From positions 10,251 through 74,250 of the forward strand of contig JBCDFR010000015.1 in assembly GCA_039177505.1 (NCBI GenBank): a DNA stretch of 64,000 nt, written 5' to 3'. Position 1 is the first letter of the stretch. Every line of letters starts with the position of its first letter. This stretch comes from JABSQH01 sp039177505. Lineage in GTDB: Bacteria; Actinomycetota; Acidimicrobiia; Acidimicrobiales; Ilumatobacteraceae. The translations under genes and the position numbers were made by a program. The notes below the pieces were generated by a model, which searched no databases, had not been told where the DNA came from, and saw nothing but the letters and a program-made list of their open reading frames with translations. Shown one piece after another: positions 50,073 to 58,538 of this stretch.

Positions 50073-51157
50073 TGAGCGTTTCTGCCATCGTGCTCGCAGC
50101 GGGCGAGGGCACGCGCATGCGCTCCAGCCGCCCGAAACCCCTCCACCTCATCTGCGGTCGGCCGATGGTGCTGCACGTGATCCACGCGCTGGAGGGCGTG
50201 CAACCCGACCGTACGGCGATGGTTGTCGGACACGGCGCCGAACGGGTCACCAAGAAGGTGCAGCAACTCGCGCCAGCGTGGGCCAACGTGGCCTTCGTCG
50301 AACAGGTCGAACAACACGGCACCGGCGACGCCGCACGAATCGGGCTGACTGCGTTCCCCGGCCACGACGTCGACGACGAATCCACGATCATCCTCCTCCC
50401 TGGCGACACGCCGCTACTGCGGCCCGAAACGCTGCGCGAGCTGGTCGACAGCCACGTCGAGAACTCCAACGCAGCGACGTTGCTCACGTCGGTGGTCGGC
50501 GACCCGACCGGCTATGGCCGGGTGATCCGTAAGCCCGACGGCCAGGCGGCGCGCATCGTTGAACATCGCGACGCGGCGCCTGAAGAGCTCGACGTGAAAG
50601 AGATCAACACGTCGATCTATGCGTTCCGCCGCGACCTCCTCGGTCCGGCGTTGCGCAAGGTGACCACCAAGAACGCCCAGGGCGAGCTGTATCTCACCGA
50701 CGTGATCTCGGTGCTCTCGGAGATGGGCCACCGCATCGGTGTGGTGCGTGCGCCGGCCGCCGAAACTCAGGGCGTCAACGATCGCTGGCAATTGGCGATG
50801 GCCGAGCGTGAGCTGCGGTCGCGGACCAACAAGGGGTGGCTTCTCAACGGCGTGACGATGCTCGATCCGCGGCAGACCTTCATCGACGTCACCGTGTCGA
50901 TCGGCCGCGACGTCACGCTCTACCCAGGCACGATCCTGCAGGGCTCCACCGTGATCGGCGACGGCTGCGATATCGGCCCCGACACCCGACTCGTCGACTG
51001 CGCAGTGGGCCGGGAGGCCATCGTCGAGCACACCGTTGGCCACGACGCCGAAGTTGGTGAGCGCGCCGTCGTCGGACCGTATGCCCACCTCCCGGCGGGA
51101 TCTGCGGTCGCTACCGGAGAGACCACCGGAGCGTTCTACACTGCACCCGTCGGCTGA
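50072..51157 (+). CDS. glmU: GlmU-type UDP-GlcNAc pyrophosphorylase, C-terminally truncated
   Basis: 361 residues against about 450-495 for full GlmU. The N-terminal uridylyltransferase is complete: LAAGEGTRMRSSRPKPLHL, LLPGDTPLLRPE, VEHRDAAPEEL, EINTSIYAF, NAQGELYLTDVI, QGVNDRWQLA. A left-handed beta-helix starts near residue 250 but stops after VVGPYAHLPAG and GAFYTAPVG. The rest of the helix, holding the acetyltransferase Lys, His, Tyr and Asn residues, is missing. No frameshift remnant lies in the 73 bases before prs. It likely makes UDP-GlcNAc from GlcNAc-1-P only. The start codon shares a base with tRNA-Gln. Confidence 0.9.
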   Translation: MSVSAIVLAAGEGTRMRSSRPKPLHLICGRPMVLHVIHALEGVQPDRTAMVVGHGAERVTKKVQQLAPAWANVAFVEQVEQHGTGDAARIGLTAFPGHDVDDESTIILLPGDTPLLRPETLRELVDSHVENSNAATLLTSVVGDPTGYGRVIRKPDGQAARIVEHRDAAPEELDVKEINTSIYAFRRDLLGPALRKVTTKNAQGELYLTDVISVLSEMGHRIGVVRAPAAETQGVNDRWQLAMAERELRSRTNKGWLLNGVTMLDPRQTFIDVTVSIGRDVTLYPGTILQGSTVIGDGCDIGPDTRLVDCAVGREAIVEHTVGHDAEVGERAVVGPYAHLPAGSAVATGETTGAFYTAPVG

Positions 51158-51230
51158 TCTCGCCGACACGAATCGTCCACGAACACTGAGCCCACCACCC
51201 AACCGAGCGACTTCGGGGAGGAAGTCACCG

Positions 51231-52220
51231 ATGGAGAAGGTCACCACAAAGAGGCTCGCGCTGTACTCCGGGCGCACCCACCCCGAGTTGGCCGAGGAGG
51301 TGGCATCCCACCTCAACCTCGAAGTCGGTCACGACAACCTCGTGCAGTTCGCCAACGGCGAAATGCGTTGTCGGTTCGGCGAGTCGATCCGCGGCTCCGA
51401 CGTGTTCATCATGCAAAGCCATTACGGCCTCGATCACATGTCGATCAACGACTCGATCATGGAGCACCTGATCATGATCGACGCTGCATACCGGGCGTCG
51501 GCCAAGCGGATCACTGCGGTGTGCCCGTTCTACGGCTACGCCCGCCAGGACCGCAAGAGCGAGGGCCGCGAGCCGATCACCGCCCGGCTCGTCGCCGACA
51601 TGTTCCTCGCGGCCGGCGCCAAGCGGATGATCTCGATCGACCTTCACTCGGGCCAGATCCAGGGCTTTTTTGAGGGCCCGGTCGATCATCTCACCGCGAT
51701 GCCGGTGCTCGAGGACTACATCCGTGCGCATGCCACCGAACCGGTGATCGTGTCGCCCGACGCAGGCCGCATCAAGGTTGCCCAGCGGATGGCTCAGCAC
51801 CTCGACGACTGCGGGGCCGACCTGGCGTTCATCTACAAACGTCGTCCGAAGGGCACCGCCAACGTTGCGGAGGCGGCCGAGGTTCTCGGCGACGTCGCAG
51901 GGCGCACGTGTGTGCTCACCGACGACATGATCGACACCGCCGGGACCATCTGCGCGGCCGCCGATCTGCTGATCGAGCGCGGGGCCAAAGAGGTGTGGGC
52001 GATGGCCACCCACGGCGTGCTGTCGGGGCCGGCGATCGACCGGCTGAAGAACAGCCCGCTGACGCGCATCGTGTTGACCAACACGTTGCCGCTGCCGTCC
52101 GAGAAGCAGATCGACAAGATCGAAGTCCTGTCGATCGCGCCGCTCATCGCCGAAGCACTCGGCGCGGTGTTCGACGACACCAGCGTCAGCGACATCTTCG
52201 ACGGCGAAAACCTCGCCTGA
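51231..52220 (+). CDS. prs: Ribose-phosphate pyrophosphokinase
   Basis: 329-residue PRPP synthetase, making PRPP from ribose 5-phosphate and ATP for nucleotide, His and Trp synthesis. Seen: LALYSGRTHPELAEEVASHL, FANGEMRCRFGESIRGSDVF, YGYARQDRKSEGREPITARL (with the catalytic flexible loop), DLHSGQIQGFF, VLTDDMIDTAGTI (the PRPP-binding loop). GGGGAGGAAG lies upstream of ATG 51231, a strong ribosome site. The glmU-prs order is standard in actinobacteria and firmicutes. A pair of dispersed repeats follows the stop. Confidence 0.95.
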   Translation: MEKVTTKRLALYSGRTHPELAEEVASHLNLEVGHDNLVQFANGEMRCRFGESIRGSDVFIMQSHYGLDHMSINDSIMEHLIMIDAAYRASAKRITAVCPFYGYARQDRKSEGREPITARLVADMFLAAGAKRMISIDLHSGQIQGFFEGPVDHLTAMPVLEDYIRAHATEPVIVSPDAGRIKVAQRMAQHLDDCGADLAFIYKRRPKGTANVAEAAEVLGDVAGRTCVLTDDMIDTAGTICAAADLLIERGAKEVWAMATHGVLSGPAIDRLKNSPLTRIVLTNTLPLPSEKQIDKIEVLSIAPLIAEALGAVFDDTSVSDIFDGENLA

Positions 52221-52231
52221 CGCACCCCCGT

Positions 52232-52360
52232 CTCCCCGAAATACCGGGGATTCCATGCGAAATCCGCACGTTGTCGCGAACAGAACCGCGGGGCCGCCAC
52301 GGGCTCTCCGAAATTCCGGGGATTCCGTGCGATATCCGCATGTCCTCGCGAACAGAACGG
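52232..52360. repeat. Paired 57-base stem-loop repeats, locus 2 (reverse orientation)
   Basis: Copies at 52232-52288 and 52304-52360, again 72 bases apart. They read as the reverse complement of locus 1: CCGGGGATTCC, then GCGAAATCCGCA, then TCGCGAACAGAAC. Located between prs and the AbiEi/DUF559 gene. Confidence 0.85.
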
Positions 52361-52399
52361 TGGGTTCCGTTGGCGCTCCGATCGCGCCCATGTCAGGGC

Positions 52400-53338
52400 A
52401 TGAAGCTCGCCCCGGTAATGGAACTGTGCGCATCACAACACGGCGTCGCGGCGCGTTGGCAGATCAACCAATTGGGGATCTCGGACGATTCGATTCGGCG
52501 CGCCTGTCGACAACGGTCACTGGTGCGTGTTACGAGGTTGACCTATCGCACCGGCGGCCAGGCCGAGCACTTCAAAATGCGCTGCAAGGCGGTCGAGCTC
52601 GAACTCGGGCGTCGCGGACTGCTGATCGGACCGACCGCCGCACGGCTCTACGGCATGCGGGCCATGCCCGACACGCCGATCCATGTGATGATTCCCAACC
52701 GGCGACGCATCACCAACCCACCCTGGCTGGTTGCGCACTTCAGCAGCTGGTTCGACTACGGGCGCGACGCTGTCGTGCACGACGGCATCGCCCGTGCCGG
52801 TGCAATGCGCACGCTCTACAGCCTGGCGGCGGTGTTCAATCGTCACCGATTCGAGCGCGCGGCTGAAGATGCCTGGCACCTCGGGCTGATCACGCCCGAC
52901 GAGGCACGGGCGTACCTCGAGGCGCATCGCTGTCGCGGCAAGGACGGAGTGGCCCGTTTCGAGCAGTGGCTCGACGGCGTCGACTCGCGTACGCGGCCGA
53001 CGCAGAGCAACCTCGAGCGGCGAATGATCGAAGCGGTCACCGCGCTGGCGCTCCCAGATCCGGCACGCCAATACCCACTGCGGCTTGCGTCAGGGGACGT
53101 AGCACACCTCGACATCGCGTGGCCCGAGGTGCGACTTGCGGTCGAGCCGGGCCACTCGTGGTGGCATGGAGGCGACGCCGGCCAGCGGCGCGATCAGGCA
53201 CGCGATCGGGCGTGCAACGAACTTGGCTGGATGGTGTTGCGGTTCGACGAGACGGCGAGCGACGACATCTACGCTGCGGCCCGCCAGGTCCGCCAGGTGT
53301 TCCTCCGTCGGCGAGCCGAACTCGACACCGCGAGCTGA
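52400..53338 (+). CDS. AbiEi antitoxin-like / DUF559 domain protein
   Basis: 312-residue protein. N-terminal winged helix-turn-helix as in AbiEi-type IV antitoxins (MELCASQHGVAARWQINQLG, then DSIRRACRQRSLVRVTRLTY), then a middle region, and a C-terminal DUF559/restriction-endonuclease-like core: VAHLDIAWPEVRLAVEPGHS, RRDQARDRACNELGWMVLRF. The usual DUF559 E-(x)-D/R-RD catalytic arrangement can be partly traced. No AbiEii nucleotidyltransferase toxin is adjacent. It is bracketed by inverted pairs of dispersed repeats and interrupts the usual prs-rplY adjacency, suggesting insertion. ATG 52400 was chosen; the frame is open further upstream inside prs and the repeats. Confidence 0.68.
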   Translation: MKLAPVMELCASQHGVAARWQINQLGISDDSIRRACRQRSLVRVTRLTYRTGGQAEHFKMRCKAVELELGRRGLLIGPTAARLYGMRAMPDTPIHVMIPNRRRITNPPWLVAHFSSWFDYGRDAVVHDGIARAGAMRTLYSLAAVFNRHRFERAAEDAWHLGLITPDEARAYLEAHRCRGKDGVARFEQWLDGVDSRTRPTQSNLERRMIEAVTALALPDPARQYPLRLASGDVAHLDIAWPEVRLAVEPGHSWWHGGDAGQRRDQARDRACNELGWMVLRFDETASDDIYAAARQVRQVFLRRRAELDTAS

Positions 53339-53346
53339 CGCCGCTG

Positions 53347-53474
53347 CGGTTCTATTCGCGGCGGCGTGCGAATGTCGCACGAAATCCCCGGGATATCTGA
53401 GAGTTCATTGGCAGTACTGCGGTTCTGTTCGCAAGGACGTGCGGATTTCGCACGAAATCCCCGGTTTTTCTGAG
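53347..53474. repeat. Paired 57-base stem-loop repeats, locus 3 (forward orientation)
   Basis: Copies at 53347-53401 and 53420-53474, 73 bases apart, in the same orientation as locus 1 and opposite to locus 2: GGTTCT(A/G)TTCGC, hairpin CGTGCGGATTTCGCACG in the second copy, and GAAATCCCCGG. They start nine bases after the AbiEi-like stop. Confidence 0.85.
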
Positions 53475-53574
53475 GTGTGGGAGCACGTAGGGGGGAGTGA
53501 GTGGCGGCGGTAGCGTGGTGGGCTGCTTCGCAAGGGCTGGCCTTGCACCCCAGAGATCACTGAGAGTCGCATCA

Positions 53575-54243
53575 ATGTCTGAGACCGTGCTCATCGCTCA
53601 CCCAGGACGCACCACCGGGAGCTCCACATCGCGCCGTCTGCGCCGTGAGGGCCGCATCCCCGCCGTGGTGTACGGCCACGGCATGGATCCGCTGTCGGTC
53701 GACGTCGACCGCCGCGAGCTGCGAGCCGCATTGTCTGGCGCGGCGGGCTTGAACACGATCCTCGACCTCACCGTCGATGGCACGGTCTACCCCTCCCTGA
53801 TCAAGGACATCCAGCGCCACCCAGTACGGCGCACCGTCTTGCACGTCGACTTCATCCAGGTGAACCTCAACGAGGAAGTTGTCGTGTCGATCCCGGTCAC
53901 CATCGAGGGCGAAGCCAAAGAGGTGCTGCAGAACAACGGCCTCGTCGATCTCTCCATGCCCGAGTTCGAGGTACGCACCACGCCGCGCAACATCCCAGAG
54001 GGCATCACCATCGACGTCACCGCCATGACGATGGACACGGTGATTCGCGTCGAAGATGTCGAGCTGCCCGATGGTGTCGAAGCCGCAGGCGACCTGGACT
54101 CACCCGTCGTCACCGTCCTCACCATGCGCGCCGTTATCGAAGACGAGCCGGTCGCCGAGGGCGAAGAGGGCGAAGCGGGCGAAGGCGAAGAGGGTGAAGG
54201 CGAGGGCGGCGACGCCAGTGCCGACGCCGGTGACAGCGACTAG
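53575..54243 (+). CDS. rplY: Large-subunit ribosomal protein bL25 (Ctc type)
   Basis: 222 residues: the N-terminal bL25 5S-rRNA-binding domain (SRRLRREGRIPAVVYGHG, IKDIQRHPVRRTVLHVDF), the TL5 C-terminal beta domain (VSIPVTIEGEAKEVLQNNG, PEFEVRTTPRNIPEGI), and a Glu/Gly-rich acidic tail of about 30 residues. This is the long general-stress Ctc form found in actinobacteria. ATG 53575 is the first codon of the conserved N-terminus. A hairpin lies 18 bases after the stop, and pth follows. Confidence 0.93.
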   Translation: MSETVLIAHPGRTTGSSTSRRLRREGRIPAVVYGHGMDPLSVDVDRRELRAALSGAAGLNTILDLTVDGTVYPSLIKDIQRHPVRRTVLHVDFIQVNLNEEVVVSIPVTIEGEAKEVLQNNGLVDLSMPEFEVRTTPRNIPEGITIDVTAMTMDTVIRVEDVELPDGVEAAGDLDSPVVTVLTMRAVIEDEPVAEGEEGEAGEGEEGEGEGGDASADAGDSD

Positions 54244-54260
54244 CTCTACCTCGCCGACCA

Positions 54261-54285
54261 GGGGACAATATCCGACGTTGTCCCC
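54261..54285 (+). terminator. Hairpin after rplY
   Basis: GGGGACAA and TTGTCCCC form an 8-base stem with a nine-base loop, 18 bases after the rplY stop. No U-tract. Confidence 0.6.
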
Positions 54286-54435
54286 GGTGTTGCGGTCTCA
54301 CTAGTCGAGAGATCCTTCAGCGTGCAGCGTTCCGGATGCCGCAAGTTCGGCTGCACCTTCTGCATCGAACCGGACACCTGTTCAAAGAGGTCCACACGCG
54401 GCGCTGGTCCGCCTCCCAGGCGGTAGAACATCGAC

Positions 54436-55044
54436 GTGGCGCTCTTCGGACGTAGTGGTAAGGGTCAGCCGTTCGACTGGCTCGTGGTCGGTCTCGGCAA
54501 TCCCGGCGAGAAGTACACACGGACGCGCCACAACGTAGGCGAGGAAGCTGTGCAACTCCTCGCCGATCGGCACGACGTCACGCTCAAAGGTGGCCGCGAC
54601 AACGCTCTAATCGCCGAGACGCGATTCGACGATCAGCGGGTGGCACTGGCGTTCCCGCTCACGTTCATGAACGAGTCCGGCCAAGCCGTCGGTGCGATGG
54701 TGCGCCGCTACCGCATCGAATCGCCCGAGTTCGTCATCGTCATCCAAGACGAACTCGACCTGCCACCAGGTGAACTCAAGGTGAAAGCCGGCGGCGGTCT
54801 AGCCGGGCACAACGGGCTGCGCTCGATCAACCAACACCTCAAGTCGAGCGACTTCTTACGCATCCGTATCGGAGTCGGCAAACCCCAACACAAAGACCTC
54901 GGCAAGGGACACGTGCTGGGTCGCATCCCCCGCCGCGAGCGCGAGCTGCTCGACGAACGCGTCACCGACGCTGCCGACGCGACCGAATTGATCGTCAGCG
55001 ACGGCGTCGACGCGGCGATGCAACGGTTCAATACACGTCGATGA
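54436..55044 (+). CDS. pth: Peptidyl-tRNA hydrolase
   Basis: 202-residue esterase that recycles peptidyl-tRNAs. Seen: LVVGLGNPGEKYTRTRHNVG (catalytic His in RHN), LTFMNESGQAVG, QDELDLPPGELKVKAGGGLA with the catalytic Asp, and GHNGLRSINQHL. The start is GTG 54436, preceded only by a weak purine stretch. The stop overlaps the mfd ATG by four bases, giving a coupled pth-mfd pair. Confidence 0.94.
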   Translation: MALFGRSGKGQPFDWLVVGLGNPGEKYTRTRHNVGEEAVQLLADRHDVTLKGGRDNALIAETRFDDQRVALAFPLTFMNESGQAVGAMVRRYRIESPEFVIVIQDELDLPPGELKVKAGGGLAGHNGLRSINQHLKSSDFLRIRIGVGKPQHKDLGKGHVLGRIPRRERELLDERVTDAADATELIVSDGVDAAMQRFNTRR

Positions 55045-58000
55045 CGACGGTCGACGCTGCAGCCCTCGGCGACGCTGCCACCCGCGCCTCGATCCACGCG
55101 CCGCTTGCTGCGCTCCCGCCACTGTTGCGCGACGAACCAGGGTTGACCCGCGCCCTTGGCGATCCAGCCGCCCGTCTGGCTGTGGTGGAAGTGGCCCGCC
55201 CGATCGCCATCGCCGCGCTGAGCCACCTGTCGGGACGCCGCCCGCTCGTGGTCGCCACCCCTACCGGGACGATGGCCGCGCAATTGGCCGACGACCTGGC
55301 GCAGTTCCTTCCCGCCGACGATGTCGCCCTGTTCCCCGGCTGGGAGACGCTGCCGTTCGAGCGAGTCAGCCCGAGCGTGGAGACGATGGGTCGGCGTATC
55401 GAGGTGCTGTGGCGCCTGCGTGATCCCCGCCGGTGCCCCGCGGTGATCGTCGCCGGCGTCCGCGCCCTGTTGCAGAAGCTCGGACCGCGGGCGACTGAGA
55501 TCGAGCCGATCGTGATCCGACGCGGGGAAGAGATCGACCCCGATGAGCTCGGCGCTCGCCTCGTCGAGTTCGGCTACCGCCGCGAAGAGCTGGTGGAGCA
55601 CCGGGGCGAGTTCGCCCGCCGCGGCGCGATCATCGACGTGTTCGGCGCCAAAGCCGACGTCCCGATCCGCATCGACCTGTGGGGCGACGAGGTCGATCGA
55701 CTGACCCGCTTCGGCGTCAACGACCAGCGGTCGATCGACGACCTCGACGAGGTCACGCTGTTCCCGGCGCGCGAGTTGATGCCGACCGCCGAGGTGCGAG
55801 CCCGCGCCGAACAGCTCGTCGAGTCCGACCCATGGGGGCGCGAGCAGTGGGAGCGCCTCGCTGAAGGCGCGCACTTCGACGGCATGGAGAGTTGGCTGCC
55901 CTGGCTGGTCACACGCGATGAGCTACTCACCGATGTGCTCCCCGACACCGCCAAGGTGCTGCTGGTCGAACCACGGCGGATGCGCGACCGGGCGATCGAC
56001 CTCATCGCGGAAGAAGACGACCTCGCTCGCACGCTCGCCTCGACGTGGGCCCGCGACCCCGAGGTGTCGTTCCCTCGTCTCCACGCCGACCCCGACACGT
56101 TGCTCGCCAGCGCGGGCTCGTTCTGGTCGATCGACTCGACACCCGAGTCGCCCGACACACCACTCGTCGAGGCATCGGGGTGGGGACCCGTGGCCGCCGA
56201 CGGCACCGGCCTCGTCGACCGCCTCGGCCGCCTCCTGGCCGACGACTACCGAGTGATCGTGGCCGCCGACGGCGATGGCTCGGCGCAACGGCTGCACCAG
56301 CTGCTGCTCGACCAGGGCCTCGACCTCCCGCGCCGAGCCGACGTCACCGCCGGCTCGGCGATCGTCACGGCGCCGCGGCACCGCGGGGTCACGATTCCCA
56401 ACGCCAAGGTCGCCATCGTCGCCGAGAGTGATCTCACCGGCCGTCGGCGCGCTCATCGCACCGCCCGACCGCGCAAACGCGCCGACACCACCAGCACGTT
56501 CGAGGACCTGAAGACCGGCAGCTACGTCGTGCACCATCAGCACGGCGTGGGCCAGTTCGAGGGGATGGTCAAACGTGCGATCGGCGGCGTCGAACGCGAC
56601 TATCTGCTGTTGTCCTACAAAGGCGGCGACAAGCTGTACGTGCCGTCCGACCAGATCGACGTGCTCCGCCAGTACGTCGGCGGCGAAGCGCCGACCCTGC
56701 ATCGCCTCGGCGGCTCGGACTTTGCCAAGGCCAAGAGCCGGGTCCGCTCAGCGGTCCGCGAGATCGCCCAAGAGCTCGTGGTGCTGTACCAGCAGCGCGT
56801 CAACGCCGAGGGCCACGCGTTTGCGCTGGACACACCCTGGCAGGCCGAGATGGAAGCAGCATTCCCGTTCGTCGAGACGCCCGATCAGCGCAAGGCGATC
56901 GACCACATCAAAGCCGACATGGAGTTAGCCCACCCGATGGATCGGCTCCTGTGCGGCGACGTCGGCTTCGGCAAGACCGAAGTCGCCGTGCGCGCCGCGT
57001 TCAAGGCGATCCAAGACGGCAAACAGGTGGCGGTGTTGGCGCCGACCACGCTCCTGGCGACCCAGCACGGCAACACCTTCGCAGACCGGTTCGCCGGCTA
57101 CCCGATCCGCGTGGAAACACTGAGCCGCTTCCTCACCAACGCCCAAGCCAAGGCCGTGATCGAAGGCGTCAAGAGCGGCGAGGTCGACTGCGTCATCGGC
57201 ACTCACCGGCTGCTGGGCAACGACGTCCGCTTCAAAGAGCTGGGTCTGTTGGTGGTCGACGAAGAGCAGCGCTTCGGCGTCCAACACAAAGAGACGATGA
57301 AGAAGCTCAAGACCAACGTCGACGTGTTGACGTTGTCGGCGACGCCGATTCCGCGCACGTTGGAGATGTCGTTGGTCGGCATCCGCGACCTCTCGTTGCT
57401 GCAGACCCCGCCCGCCGACCGGCAACCGATCCTGACCTATGTCGGCGAGTACGACGAACGCGTCGCTGTCGAAGCGATCCGCCGTGAGTTGCTGCGCGAG
57501 GGCCAGGTGTTCTGGGTGCACAACCGGGTGCGCTCGATCGACACCGCGGCCGCACGACTGCGCCAGTTGGTACCCGAGGCGCGCATCGCCGTCGCCCACG
57601 GGCAGATGGACGAAGGCACTCTGGAACAGGTCGTGCAGGACTTCTGGGATGGCCAATACGACGTATTGGTGTGCACCACGATCATCGAGTCGGGCATCGA
57701 CATGCCCACGGTGAACACCCTCGTCGTCGAACGGTCCGATCTGCTCGGGCTTGGTCAGATGCATCAGCTACGCGGCCGCGTCGGTCGATCCGGGCAGCGG
57801 GCGTACGCCTATTTGTTCCACCCACGCGACAAGGTGCTGACCGAAGAGGCCTACGAACGGCTGCGCACCATCGGCGAATCGACCGACCTCGGCTCGGGCT
57901 TCAAGATCGCCATGCGCGATCTCGAGATCCGCGGCGCGGGCAACCTGCTGGGCGAGTCGCAGTCGGGACACATCGCGGCCGTCGGCTACGACCTGTATTG

Positions 58001-58514
58001 CCAGATGGTGACCGAGGCCGTCAGCGAGATGAAGGGGGAACCGGCTCCCAACCAGCCCGCCGAGTTGAAACTCGACGTGCCGACCGACTGCTACCTTCCG
58101 ACCGACTACGTCGAGAAAGAAGAGCTGCGGCTCGAGGCGTACCGACGACTGGCGAGCGTGACCACGCGGAGCCAGGTCGACGACATCCGCGTCGAGTGGG
58201 AAGACCGCTACGGACCGCTCCCCGACCCCGCCGATGCGCTGCTCGCCGTGGGCTACCTGCGTGCGGAGTGTCACCGCCTCGGCATCACCGACCTGCAAAT
58301 CTCGAGCAACAGCGCCAAGCTCTCGCCGCTGGCGTTGAAGCTCAGCGAGACGATGCGGCTGCGGCGGATCGCCAAGGCCGCCAAGTACAAAGAGGACCTA
58401 CAACAGCTCGTCGTGCCACTCCCCCGCAAGGTCGATCCCAGCCGTCACCTCACCAACTTCCTGCGCGATCTCGTCCCTGACGACGATGGTGAAGCACCGG
58501 GCGACGGGGACTGA
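55041..58514 (+). CDS. mfd: Transcription-repair coupling factor
   Basis: 1,157-residue ATP-dependent translocase that removes stalled RNA polymerase and recruits UvrA. Order seen: UvrB-like N-terminus (LFPGWETLPFERVSPSVETM); CarD-like RNAP-binding module (DLKTGSYVVHHQHGVGQFEG); helicase motifs: Walker A LLCGDVGFGKTEVAV, VLAPTTLLATQH, VVDEEQRFGVQHKE, SATPIPRTLEMSL; HQLRGRVGRSGQRAYAY; C-terminal TRCF domain to the end. Full length for the family. It is coupled to pth by ATGA. The SurA-like lipoprotein gene follows 24 bases later. Confidence 0.96.
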   Translation: MTTVDAAALGDAATRASIHAPLAALPPLLRDEPGLTRALGDPAARLAVVEVARPIAIAALSHLSGRRPLVVATPTGTMAAQLADDLAQFLPADDVALFPGWETLPFERVSPSVETMGRRIEVLWRLRDPRRCPAVIVAGVRALLQKLGPRATEIEPIVIRRGEEIDPDELGARLVEFGYRREELVEHRGEFARRGAIIDVFGAKADVPIRIDLWGDEVDRLTRFGVNDQRSIDDLDEVTLFPARELMPTAEVRARAEQLVESDPWGREQWERLAEGAHFDGMESWLPWLVTRDELLTDVLPDTAKVLLVEPRRMRDRAIDLIAEEDDLARTLASTWARDPEVSFPRLHADPDTLLASAGSFWSIDSTPESPDTPLVEASGWGPVAADGTGLVDRLGRLLADDYRVIVAADGDGSAQRLHQLLLDQGLDLPRRADVTAGSAIVTAPRHRGVTIPNAKVAIVAESDLTGRRRAHRTARPRKRADTTSTFEDLKTGSYVVHHQHGVGQFEGMVKRAIGGVERDYLLLSYKGGDKLYVPSDQIDVLRQYVGGEAPTLHRLGGSDFAKAKSRVRSAVREIAQELVVLYQQRVNAEGHAFALDTPWQAEMEAAFPFVETPDQRKAIDHIKADMELAHPMDRLLCGDVGFGKTEVAVRAAFKAIQDGKQVAVLAPTTLLATQHGNTFADRFAGYPIRVETLSRFLTNAQAKAVIEGVKSGEVDCVIGTHRLLGNDVRFKELGLLVVDEEQRFGVQHKETMKKLKTNVDVLTLSATPIPRTLEMSLVGIRDLSLLQTPPADRQPILTYVGEYDERVAVEAIRRELLREGQVFWVHNRVRSIDTAAARLRQLVPEARIAVAHGQMDEGTLEQVVQDFWDGQYDVLVCTTIIESGIDMPTVNTLVVERSDLLGLGQMHQLRGRVGRSGQRAYAYLFHPRDKVLTEEAYERLRTIGESTDLGSGFKIAMRDLEIRGAGNLLGESQSGHIAAVGYDLYCQMVTEAVSEMKGEPAPNQPAELKLDVPTDCYLPTDYVEKEELRLEAYRRLASVTTRSQVDDIRVEWEDRYGPLPDPADALLAVGYLRAECHRLGITDLQISSNSAKLSPLALKLSETMRLRRIAKAAKYKEDLQQLVVPLPRKVDPSRHLTNFLRDLVPDDDGEAPGDGD

Positions 58515-58538
58515 GCCCAGCTGTCGCGGCTCGATAGA

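Noticed and set aside
50072..51230. Frameshift as the cause of the short GlmU
   Set aside because: The 73 bases before prs are far too short to encode the missing helix in any frame and no family motif appears there.
52232..53474. Dispersed repeats as integron attC sites
   Set aside because: They lack the attC R box (GTTRRRY) and no integrase gene is present; the stem-loop is internal and short.
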